Shown: positions 23,217-36,300 of the stretch, piece by piece
Layout: every line of letters begins with the position of its first letter
Position numbering within the stretch: position 1 is the first letter of the stretch
From: Enchytraeus crypticus
Taxonomy: Eukaryota; Annelida; Clitellata; Enchytraeida; Enchytraeidae
Reading direction: 5' to 3'
NCBI GenBank assembly: GCA_905160935.1
Contig: CAJHZI010000507.1
Coordinates: 1,552,501 to 1,616,500, forward strand
Length of the DNA stretch: 64,000 nt
Program-made: the position numbers and the translations under genes
Notes under the pieces: generated by a model
Told to the model about the DNA's origin: nothing
The model's input: the letters and a program-made list of their open reading frames with translations, nothing else
Database searches by the model: none

Positions 23217-23340
23217 TTAGAGCACCACTCTACTTAGACTCTCCAGGTCCTTTGAGGTCTTCTTGAGGGAGTCGCAGAAATCTTCCACGCTCAGCGCATC
23301 ATCAGCTGATCTCTCGTCAAAGTACGATTCGTCTTCATAT
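23217..23340 (-). CDS. CLASP: CLASP last recognised exon, ends in stop
   Basis: 124 bp, acceptor GACGCACAG|ATATGA, phase 2 in. The peptide YEDESYFDERSADDALSVED then FCDSLKKTSKDL resembles the CLASP segment SEDIYSSLRGVTEAI. It runs in frame to TAA at 23217. A possible donor, CTAA|GTAGAG, lies about 18 bp before the stop; it would allow further exons, but none with the expected C-terminal domain is seen down to 13.7 kb. Confidence 0.75.
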
Positions 23341-26300
23341 CTGTGCGTCAATGTATTACAGTATTACAGTAGTTACAGTATTCATTATTATCAATCTTCA
23401 CTAACAGCGTTCATTAGCAGTACTCATTAACAGCATTCATTAGAAATACTCATTAACAGTGTTCATTAACAGTACTCATTAACAGCGAAATACCCATTAA
23501 CAGCGTTCATTAGAAGTACTCATGAACAGCATTCATTAGAAGTACTCATGAACAGCGTTCACTAGCAGTACTCAATAACAGCATTCATTAGAAGTACTCA
23601 TGAACAGCGTTCACTAGCAGTACTCAATAACAGCATTCATTAGAAGTACTCATTAACAGCATTCATTAGAAGTACTCATTAACAGCATTCATTAGAAGTA
23701 CTCATGAACAGCGTTCACTAGCAGTACTCAGTAACAATAACAGCATTAATTAGTAAGTACTCATGAACAGCATTCATTAGAAGTACTCATTAACAGCATT
23801 CATTAGAAGTACTCATGAACAGCGTTCACTAGCAGTACTCATTAACAGCATTCATTAGAAGTACTCATGAACAGCGTTCACTAGCAGTACTCATTAACAG
23901 CATTCATTAGAAGTACTCATGAACAGCATTCATTAGAAGTACTCATGAACAGCGTTCACTAGCAGTACTCAATAACAGCATTCATTAGAAGTACTCATGA
24001 ACAGCGTTCACTAGCAGTACTCAATAACAGCATTCATTAGAAGTACTCATGAACAGCATTCATTAGAAGTACTCATTAACAGCATTCATTAGAAGTACTC
24101 ATGAACAGCGTTCACTAGCAGTACTCAATAACAGCATTCATTAGAAGTACTCATGAACAGCGTTCACTAGCAGTACTCATTAACAGCATTCATTAGAAGT
24201 ACTCATGAACAGCGTTCACTAGCAGTACTCATTAACAGCATTCATTAGAAGTACTCATTAACAGCATTCATTAGAAGTACTCATTAACAGCATTCATTAG
24301 AAGTACTCATGAACAGCGTTCACTAGCAGTACTCATTAACAGCATTCATTAGAAGTACTCATGAACAGCGTTCACTAGCAGTACTCAATAACAGCATTCA
24401 TTAGAAGTACTCATGAACAGCATTCATTAGAAGTACTCATGAACAGCGTTCAACAGCATTCATTAGAAGTACTCATGAACAGCGTTCACTAGCAGTACTC
24501 ATTAACAGCATTCATTAGAAGTACATCATTCATTAGAAGTATGAACAGCGTTCACTAGCAGTACTCATTAAGTAGCATTCAGAAGTACTCACAGCATTCA
24601 TTAGAAGTACTCATGAACAGCATTCATTAGAGTACTCATTAACAGCATTCATTAGAAGTACTCATTAACAGCGTTCACTAGCAGTACTCATTAACAGCAT
24701 TCATTAGAAGTACTCATGAACAGCGTTCACTAGCAGTACTCAATAACAGCATGCATTAGAAGTACTCATTAACAGCGTTCACTAGCAGTACTCATTAACA
24801 GCATTCATTAGAAGTACTCATGAACAGCGTTCACTAGCAGTACTCAATAACAGCATGCATTAGAAGTACTCATGAACAGCGTTCACTAGCAGTACTCAAT
24901 AACAGCATTCATTAGAAGTACTCATTAACAGCATTCATTAGAAGTACTCATGAACAGCGTTCACTAGCAGTACTCAATAACAGCATGCATTAGAAGTACT
25001 CATGAACAGCGTTCATTAGAAGTACTCACTAACAGCGAAGTACTCATTGCCATCGATTATACCAGTCGATTGTCAGCGTATGGACTAAGTGTCATGCTTT
25101 AAAGATTACCTTCTATGTGGCAGGACTAAAACTCTACTTCAGTTCATATCGAGTAAAGACAGAAAACTCGCACACTGCTTGATCTGCTGTCTAGAGCTTA
25201 ACATATCCAAGCCATTGACCCGGCAGAGCAAATAACTTATCTTCAAACATCTGTACCACATGTTGCAGAAGACTAATCTTGAAAAACGCATTAACATTGT
25301 TTATGGTACTTTAAATTTAAAATTCAATTTATTTTTTGTTAGAGGGAATTCTCATTGGTCCTAAAATATAAAAGCAACTAGCTACAAAAAGAGTGTGCGA
25401 GTTTTCTGTCTTTACTCGATATGAACTGAAGTAGAGTTTTAGTCCTGCCACTAAAAGGTAATCTTTAAAGCATGACACTTAGTCCATACGCTGACAATCG
25501 ACTGGTATAATCGATGGCAATGAGTACTTATTTAAATATTACGAAAATGTCACATAAGTATAAGACATAACTATGCAGCAGTATTACCTGTGATTGGCAG
25601 GTGGAGACTCCACCTCCCCCGCGTTACCCACAGAGTGCATGTGCTCATGAAGAACTTTAGTGGCTGTTTCCTGCATAACAACAACAACAACAATGTGCAA
25701 AACACAACATACAACAACACGAGTATAACACAATGACAACATGTTTACAACTTAACAAATCACAACATGAATATAATAAAATGACAACAACGTGTGTACA
25801 ACACAACAAACAACAACACGAGTATAACACAATGACAACATGTGTACAACACAACAAAACATGCACACAACAGCACACAACAACAAGTGTACAACACAAC
25901 AAACAACAACACCAGTATAATACAATAACAACAACATGTGTACAACACAACAAACCACAACACAAGTATAACAAAATGACAACATATGCACAACACAAAA
26001 AACAACAACACGAGTATAACAGAATGACAACATGTGTACAACACAACAAAACATGCACACAACAACAAGTGTACAACACAACAAACAACATGAGTATAAC
26101 ACAAACAACAACAACATGTGCACAACAGCACACAACTTGAATACAATAGTACGCAATGTCATTATGAGAATAACACAGCACACAAGTGCACAACAGCAAA
26201 CAACAACATGATTACAACATCATCTGTTTATAACAAATGGAGACTATTTCTTTTTGACTCCAGAGGATATCAATAATTAAAATTTGGTTAAATGCAATTC

Positions 26301-29300
26301 TCTCGCTTTCAGTACATCAAGGAAGATGTCAGGGTTAGCGTGGGGACGGGGTGTCGGATAGCTCATAAAAGATTAATTAATGCACAAGTAGTCAATCGTT
26401 AGTTAATTAAATATTTTAATAATTTATTCAATATTCAGCAAATACTTGTAAGACTACAAAGCAATTACAATGAGTTTAATGATGAATTGATTAACCCATA
26501 TGTAGCAATTAAATATTTGTGAAAAATACAAATAAAACAGCCAATAATCGAGGGTGCTCAAGTCAGTATTACAAATATCTATTATGAGGATTATGTGAAC
26601 AAGTAGATGTACATCACATACTAGTCAATTAAACTGCCAAATATTTGGCTGATATCGTCTGCATAATCTGTATTTAGCTATATGTAAATACCTGAACTAT
26701 TGCGATGTTCATTTTGTATGATAGCAGGATGTGTTTGGAGCAAAAAAAAAGATATTTATATCAATTTTGTTGAATTTTGTCAGTACTAAATAAAGATAAT
26801 ACAAGTACATATATACATGTGCACATTCCTTTTTCAGTTCTCACCTTAGTGACACGCGGCAGACATGAAAGTAGAGATGAAAACTCTGGTGGGTTGAGGT
26901 TGAAGAAAGCAACAACAACAGCTTCAGAGAGCTGTAACAAGTAAAAATACAACAACAACAGCTTTAGAGAGCAGTATCAAGTAAAACAACAACAACAACA
27001 GATTCAGACAGTTTTAACAAAACAACAACAACAGCTTTAGAGAGTCAAGTCAAACAACAGCTTCGGAGAGCTGTAACAATTAAAACATGCACGTCCAACA
27101 CTTGGAATAGTAAACCAACACAATGATTAACACAAACAGTTTGCAATAAAAGACTGCACTTATATCTAAATTAATTCGATTAGAATGACAGATATTTGTC
27201 CTCTACATGGCCACAGTAGAGTTCATACAAATATGAGCCAGATTTAATGCTATAGCTATCAAACAGGAAGGTGAAGTTAAATTGAGCTTTAGCTTTGGCT
27301 TTATTAAATTATTGTTCAACTTTATTCAATTAAATTCTTAGGATGCTATGACTCTTTTTACAAGAGAGGCTAAGCTCCACTGCTAATTCTCTGGGAGACA
27401 ATGTCGCTCATGATACTGCACAGTAATTTCTCTTCAGCTCCCTTCAGACAACAACACAAATCACACAGCTCAGTTCCACAGCACATACTCATTCTATATC
27501 ACAAGAATCCCGTACACCAATTTCTACTCATTTTAAATACTCTTCACTTGATTTCACGTTACGAGAACTGTACATCTAGTCTACGCACTACAATGATACA
27601 AGTTAAATATCGAGAAATTTACAAACCCTTCTGACACCAGAGTGCTTATTCTCGCTGACCCACATAATAACACGCTGCGCCACCTGTTGAGTAGAAGACT
27701 TGTTAGCAAACTCTCCTGGCTCCATCTCCTGAGTCAAGCACTGCAAGTGCTCCAGCATCGAGAGGCGAATCTATCGAACCATACAGTAAACCCAAGTCGA
27801 TTCCAGTACAATTTAGTACAGCATAATAGTACAGTATACACAACCAATGCTACATCACTGTCATAGGCGAGAGCTGTAGGTATTGCAGTATAAACCGATC
27901 TCTCTTAGTGCACTGCCTACTGGCAGGTCCATGGCATATAACGCCTCCAGTCTTCTCTGTCTTCCACCTTCCTCTTCATTTCCACAAATGAGTGGGTCTT
28001 TAAATCATCTAACATACCTAATCTCGGCCTGCCCCTGCCTCTTCTTCCTTCCATTCTACCTTTTTGACCTCTATTAATAGACCTTCCACCCTTAGAATGT
28101 GTCCTATCCATTTCTTCTTCCTATTTCTTAATACATTTATTCAACTGTGTATCTGTACCAACTCTCTCCAGAACTTCCACATTTGTAACCTTTTGAGTCC
28201 AGCCAATCCTCTCCATTATTCTTCAAATCCACATTTCCAATGCCTCTAGTTTTCTAATATCTTCTTCCTTAAGGTTCATGTTTCATATCATACACTAACG
28301 TGGTCCAAACCAAAGTTTTCACTATCTTTATCTTTGTACAATAGTATAGTGTTACAGGACAGAACAATAGTATATGTAGTGCTACATGACAGTACAATAT
28401 TGGTGATACACTGTGTTACAAGACACTACAAGGGACTAACAAAGTCATATGTATAGCAGAAATAACAAGCATTGTCAGCATAAACTATTAAGACTGCGCA
28501 GCAAAACATCGTGCATACATACGACTGTGCGTAACAATAGTACAAAAATAAACATGTCTACATTCCAGGAAGCAACTACTTCGAATGATTTCTAGCATAG
28601 AAGCCAACAATCACATAAATTTTCTTATTGATAAGATATAACATACTGTAATATTAATGAGACAGATTTAATAAGACAAATAACTAACTCTGTTAGTGAA
28701 TATTTTCCTTTCTTAGTGAGCGAGAAGGCATAGATACCTTGATATTATTGATGTAAGTCGGGTCATTCATTAGCTTAGACAACACATCAAACTGATCTTC
28801 AGATGAAAACGACTCTCTGTAAAACACGTATAAAATATAAATTTATATTCATACATAATTATTTCTACATTAAGAAATTAAGTTCATTTTTAATATAGTG
28901 TGACACAGGAGTATAATCAGCATCTTCCTTTGAATCCCAGTTTAACTAGGTCGGGATTAGAAAATTTAGTAAGTATGTATTTTTTCTAAATAAGTTATAA
29001 GTATATTTCGTACAGTATGAAATATCATAAACATGCTTATTTTGTAGTCATTGATATACCTGCATAAGATGCACAGAACAATAACGTACATCGGTTATTA
29101 CATTAATTCAAAGTAAGATTTAGCATCAGTTTCCTCATCCAGGGGAACACAGCTCAAAGTCAGGTCAAAGAAATACTTCACTTGATTTTAATTTATTTTA
29201 TTTTATTTGACTTCAAATAAAGATAAAAAGATTTGTCATCCAACACAATCATGTACTGTTACAATTTTCTCATTAAATATCTATCTAGCACACCTTGAAG

Positions 29301-32300
29301 CTTTCCTATTACTCAAATGTTCGAATATAAAACAATCAGTACTCAAAGAAAAGAAAAACATCAATAGGAACGTTAACCAACAGGAGTAAGTGAAAAGAAA
29401 ATTTATACGCAGCACTTATACAAAGCGACTCGAGCGCCAAACAGAGAATCAGAATCAATCAAGGAAGTGCGTTGACAATGGCCACATTTAACCTACAGAT
29501 GTACTTTATTAAAGTCGATGTTATCGTCAGTTTCATCTCTAGAAGTGATATCAGTGATGGGCGAACCCAGGATTTGAACCCATACACATTGATACGCAGT
29601 CAGATATCTTACCAACATCGCCACTGGCTCCAGCCATTTAGATACATAGGTCACAATATTATCACTCAAAATCAATCTGGTCTACAACCGGAATCAGATG
29701 CTCACGACTTTACCAAACCAGTGACTTGCTGTTAGACTTACAAACTAGGATTCCTATCTCTTCCAAATCTTCACATCTACGATGACATCTAACACTTTTA
29801 TTACAACACTTGCCTTATAGCATCCAGAGACGCCTCGACTTTAACAACAACAGACCCCAACAGTTCCGCTCCCATCTTAACAAACAGCCGACTCATGCAG
29901 ATCTCTACCCAATCAGTCAGCGACGTTGAATAGACGTGTAGAAAATCAGCCAGCGTATCTAGGAATGTGCTTAACACCTGCACATATCACACAAATAAAC
30001 TCCATTCACAGGTAGATAGCGCTAAACCAGTAATATCGCACAAAAACGCAGTCAATTAATTTAGTTGTCATTAAATTTCTTGATTTAATTTTCTATAAAT
30101 ATCTTTATATTACTAATAACTTATACATTACATAAGTTTCTAAATACAGGAGGCTTTGATTTTAAGAAATACGGTAATGCTCAGCTTGCGAAAGTAGTTG
30201 CGAATAGAGATCCTTTAACTAGTTGAAGATGCCTGGAATTTTCAACTCATTTGACAATAACATTTATTGTTTATATTAACTACTTTTCTTTAAATCTTGA
30301 TGACAATCTGAAATAAAACTCCACATCCAGCTGACTGTTAAGTCAAATTCTGAAAATCTCATGATAAAATGTACACACAGTGTCCCTGAGTAGTAAAAAT
30401 TACACTGAAGCTAATATTATTATATATAATTATGATATATAATGACATAGAATATTACACTAAAAATGTCACTGAATGAAAACCCCTTAGGAGATCAGAA
30501 GTTATTAGAAAAACTAAAAACTTAGTAGATGGAATAAACATAAGAATAATTCAACAGAAGGATGATGAAACAAAACACGTCGCTAACGCCACAGACCTTA
30601 GAGTTGGGATCATGAAACATCCGAGTAAACACTTCTGTTATCTTCTTTATCTCAACTGACCTGCATCAATAAACGAGGCAGATTCTATGAGTTGTGAGTC
30701 TTCGTGCTAGTCTATGATTCCATTCCTACTAGCAAGATCAGCTCAGACATGTCGTCAGTTTAAATATAATTACACAACTGTAATTCCATTTAAATGTCAT
30801 TTAAATGTCATAAATTTAAAATACAATGACACGACTGTAATTATATTTAGATGTCATTTAAATGTCATCAGTTTAAATATAATTATACAACTGTAATTAT
30901 ATTTGTACCGTAAGCAGACTATACTTTATATGTTTTAGAGAGACCGAACACAAAAGAAGAACTTTCAGTAATGAAAAATTATTAATTTAAGGAATTAAAA
31001 CTACATTAACTTAAGATTTAAGGTATTGAGACTACATTAACTTAAGATTTAAGTAATTAAGACTACGTCATTTTGAGATTTAACGAATTAAGACTATATT
31101 ATCTTGAGATATTAGTAAAATTTTGTGCAGATGACATACGTAAGATCAGAAGCAGATTTTACAAATGTATGAAGTAAGAGCAGCCCATCCCTTCTCTCAT
31201 TCCAAGATTGGCTTGTTAAATGCTGCAACATGTGGGCCACATTCTGCTCACGCAAAACACAATAAAGCTTGAAATGTTAACTTTCACAACATTATTACAT
31301 TAATGAAGACTTGAAGAAATGTTAATCGGATGATTAACCTTCATACAATTTCTGACAACAAGACTTAGTATCATTAACAAAACACAATATTGGAAGACAA
31401 GGCACAAATTGAATTAATCATACAATGTCAGTCACAGCAAAGCTGTTCAATAATTCGTATCGGTTCAACGGTAGTCTTCTCTGGGGGTTGTGTGGATCTT
31501 ATAGGCTCTCAAAATAGGTACTAAAGCTAAATGTAATATTAAAATAAATCTTCTCTCCAGTCTTGTTAATAGTTTCGGGTTTATACACTGGGCAAGAATT
31601 AACAAGAATTGAATGTAAATGTTCACATAATCACATAGATTTATAAATGTACCTGTTCACGCAAAATCTGAACAATTGACAAATCATTGATATCAACTTC
31701 GAGCAAAGAATAGACATTAAATTTTATTATATAATATTGACTCATTTATTGACTTATCGCCCATGTTGTGTCCGAGTTGCTAAAGCAAAGATAAAAAACC
31801 AACGTCATAAGGGCATTCGGTTGGAAAGCTTCTTGGCTGGAGCCAGTGGCTATATCGGTAAGGTACTCCACCGCGGATCAGTATGTGCGAGGTTCAAATC
31901 CTGGGCTCGCCCGTCACTGACATCGCTTTCGATGAGGAAACTGATGTTAACATTAGCTCTACCAGCTTTTTATCTAGGCTCTAGATATTGCTACAAGGTT
32001 TGCTAAAAGCGAATGGAAAAGTTGCTCACTCCACAGAGAGGAGTAGAGAGGTTCTTCTCATGTCATGATCCAGGCTGGACTGGGATTCAAGGGAGGAGAA
32101 TGCCAAAGATGAGTATTGACTTAATTAAACCATACTAGCTATGAGGTTGCTAATACTAACAGGAGTGCAACCAGCTGCTGTTGTACCACCACTGTTCTGT
32201 CGCTGCAGTGAAGCAGCTGCTGCTGCTCTACCACTACCACCGCTGTTCTGTCGCTGCAGGCCAGCAGCTGTTGCAGCTCTACCACTGCCACCACTGTTCT

Positions 32301-33351
32301 GTCGCTGTAATAACGCAGCTGCTGCTGCTCTACCACTGCCACCACTGTTCTGTCGCTGTAATAACGCAGCTGCTGCTCTACCGCTACAGTAGCTGCCAGA
32401 CGACACACTAGATGTCTCACTGCCTGTATCGTCAAATGTACCCCTCTCTCCTTTCACTCTCCTCTTTCCAACTTTCTCCAACTGTCAATCAAACAAACAA
32501 GTAATCAGTCAGTCACACAATCAGTTTCTAAATCATTTATTCGATATCAGAATGAAACAACAAATGAGAACTGTGTTTAAGTAGTACATCTTGAAGCTGT
32601 ATACCTCGAGTATACAGCTTCAAATACAAATACAGGTATACTCCCTTTAAAGCTGTATACCTCGAGTATACAGCTTTAAAGGGAGTATACCTCGAGCTAC
32701 ATGAAGTATCTCTAATCATTAGCATCATCAGTTTCTTCCTGTTAAACACTTGATGGATTAAAAGCACATTAATCCGTTATTATTCAGATATACCGATAAG
32801 ATATTCGACAACTGATCAGTTGTCGAATATTTGTCTTGTTGTTGTATGTGTGGGGTTCAAATCCTGGGCTCGTCTGTCACTGACATCACTTTCGAGTGAG
32901 GAAACTGATGTTAACATTAGTTTTAGCTTTATATTACACAAAGTAACTGTGTCAAAGAGCCTGTATAACAATTACAAGGAATATCAACGTTGAATTAGCA
33001 GCTAAAAAAGACAATTCATTTCAGCCTGGCTATCTCATAACATGTCCCCTGGAGAAGAAACAGACGTCAAGTTTAGCTTTTAGACTTTCATTCAATTTGT
33101 AGAAAACTAAAATATTTTATTTTTTCAGGAAATTTCATGATTGAGTTTAAAAAGAATAAATCTATAAATAGAATTATTTTAATTCATTTGTGGAATATAG
33201 CACATATGGTGCAGGAAGACTTTATAAAGAAAATATTTCAAATTTCAGGAGCTGAAGACAGCACTTATTAGAACAGATTATTAGACTGAGATATATATAG
33301 AGAGAGATAGAAAAATAGAAAGTGAGAGAGAGAGACACAGAGAGATAGACA

Positions 33352-33398
<47 letters not shown>

Positions 33399-36300
33399 TC
33401 AAAGGAATTCATAGATGGTCAGTTGAGTAGCCTAATATTACTCTTCCTGTAAGACAAAGGTTTAAACTACATGTGTAATGTTTATAGTTACACCTCCTTT
33501 AGGTGCAAATATAAATTATATTTAGGAAGATATTTACAGATGTTAACTTCTGAGAGCTTCCATGTAATGAATTACTTCTCTCTTTTTCTCTCTATCTCTC
33601 TCTCCTTCCCTCTCACTCCTTCTCCCTCACTCTCCCACTCTCTCTCTCTCTCTCTTAGCTAATGACAGTACTTCATACATTTTTTACTAATAAATGTACG
33701 TATGAGAACATACAATAGCAGACGTGACAGCAGCTTCCATATCAGCACCATACTGCAGCTGCTGTGAGCCCAGCAGCTCTTGTTTGTAGCTGCCTCTACC
33801 CATTGATGCCCTCGCTCTCCCCCCATATGTCGGTACTCTCGCTCTCTTGTCTGTTATAAAAATGACAAAATATCTCAATCTCAGGCTTCAAATGACGGAT
33901 CTATGAACTACGACAATATTCCAACAGAGGTATATTTACGAAGAGCATTTTGTAATTACTTTTTTTATTTCGTTTTGTAAGCACATCTCTCAATTTAGGC
34001 AACATTTTGAGCACTGTAGTTATACAGTCTTCGAGAGGTTTTAGTTTAGTTGCTCCACAGAGAGCACCACAGCGAACGATAGAAATAAACTGTACTACAA
34101 TAACTAAAATTTATAAAATAAGTAGCAAAAATTTAATTTACCAGTGGATATTCTTGAATAACAAATCAATGCAAAAACTAATTTATATAGTATAATTATA
34201 AATTACATAAACATTTAAAATCACATAAAGCTAAAAAAAGCAAAAAAGATAAGGTTAAGTAAGTCAGTTTCCTCACTCGAAAGTGATGTCAGTGATGGGC
34301 GAGTCCAGGATTTGAACCCCGCACAAACTGACCCGCGGTCGAGTATCTTACAGACTTCACCACTGGCTCCAGCCAGTAATAAATAAACTGTGCACCGTAT
34401 AGTACAAAATGTGACCCACATGCGTATTTATATTTGCTAGGCAAACAAATTCAATCATACCAGTGGACCAGCGACTGGACGGACTACCATCACGACTGTG
34501 ACCAGTGCTGCGAGGTATCTTAGAGCTCTTGTCGTAGCCGCCAACACTTGTCCTCTCATGTCTGATGGTAGTGCTCTCCTGCTGACCACTGGAGGAAGGA
34601 CTGACCTCTCTGCTATGTCCAACACTCACGGGTATCCTCGATCTACCGGATCTCGCCGGATCTGATCTCACTGAGCCACCGTCGTCGTTTCTAGATCTAC
34701 GCCCAGAGTCCGGTGGACTGGCATCACGGCTTTGTCCGGCGCTCTGAGCCGTTCTTCCAGATCTCTGTCCACCCGTTCTCATCCCGCTACCAGGATCAAC
34801 CTTGCTACCATCATATCCGGTCATATTCCTACCAGACTGTCGCCTGTCACTACCGTATCCGATTCCACCTGATCTTTGCGCGTTAAGACTTTTACTTCCA
34901 CTGTACTTCATGGATATTCCCTCTCTAATCTGGTTTCCAGCGACCGGCGTACAGCAGCTGTCACCGCAGTGCTTGGATTGGTTAACAATACTACGACCAG
35001 ATGAAGGGGTAGCAACGGTAGGTCGACCAACGTGTTGCCCCGAAGCTGTCGTTGCGCTGCTAGGTCGAACGATGAAATGGGCCGATGAAGGCATTGTGCT
35101 GGTGGGCCGACCATTGACGCGGCCTGATGCAGCACTGGTAGAATGGGTGGAGCGCGTGGACCTGCTTGAGGTAGGGGTGGTGGGTAGCAGACGATGCTGG
35201 GTGGGACTCTCATCACTGGCCATACCTCTGTGAGTTATATAGCTCGACAGCGGGGTCGGCGAAGTAGATCTACTGCCAGCTGTTAGCATTAATCACAGTC
35301 AATCAATCAGTCAACGAAAGTGTGAGTATGTCTAGACAGCATGGTCAGCAAAGTAGATCTACTGCCAGCTGTAAGCATTAATCATAATTAATCAAAGAAA
35401 GTGTGAGTATTTCTAGACAGCAAGGTCAGTGAAGTAGATCTACTGCCAGCTGTTAGCATTAATCATAATCAATCAATCAATCAATGAAAGTGTGGCATAT
35501 CTAGGCAGCAAGGTCAGCAAAGTAGATCTAGTGCCAGCAGTTAGCAACTATTTATACTCAATCAATCAATCAGAGAGTTAATATAGCTATATACAGTGAG
35601 ATTGGTGAGGTAGAAAGACTACCAAAAGATAGCAAATAATCAATCGCAATATACTCTGGTGGCATAGTTACAGAGAGGTCTAGGTTATTCGCTATCCGCT
35701 GTGATGAATCATTGAATTAATCATGAAAGCCAAAAACATGGCTGAAAGTAAACTGGGTCTAACATAGATCATTCAATCAAAATCAATTCACTACAATCAT
35801 GGAAACAATTATAATATAAGCACAAAATATATATAGCAGAAATTTAAAATACATAAAATTCAACAAATTTAAAACAAATTTATTTTTTAAATAGTTCTAT
35901 GTACTCATTAAAAACTGGAAGCACAAACGTTGTGAGATGGACTTTGGTATCCTCGAGCGTTGCGGAGTAGACACCATGCTCCTTTCTTTAGTCCTCACAC
36001 TGTCATCCATTCCTTTATCAAGTAACCCCACCATATTACGAGGTTGATTGAATTTCATTCTCAAATCTGGTGATTCATATGATTGTTCAAAGTCCTTCAT
36101 TCCCGCTCCAACCCTGCGTGCAGTGTCATTTAGCAGACTTCTTGATTCGGGTTCTCCAGCAGAGAAATCATCAGAGAATAGCAGCTGCTCTGTGCGAGTA
36201 ACAAATCTGCTTGGCGCCGGGACATTGTTATCATAGAGTGGCCTAAGAGGAGTCACATCAACATTGTTAGGTGTTAAACTTGTATGATACCTAGGAGAGG

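Noticed and set aside
23383..25037. Regular repeats with spacer-like variation, CRISPR-like at first sight
   Set aside because: Units are continuous 26-bp repeats of two variants without unique spacers, in an intron of an animal gene.
25657..26199. Cys/Val-rich 180-residue ORF and its mirror ORFs
   Set aside because: Open frames on both strands follow from the CAACAACA-type repeat; there is no start context or domain.
31833..31970. Functional tRNA gene
   Set aside because: A and B boxes are present but there is no cloverleaf acceptor stem, and a long shared non-tRNA body follows in about 13 dispersed copies; it is a SINE.
32141..32411. Plus-strand ORFs rich in Cys, Leu, Pro
   Set aside because: Antisense of the repeated CLASP exon.
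34802..35233. 143-residue plus-strand ORF
   Set aside because: Antisense of the CLASP exon holding the SxIP motifs.
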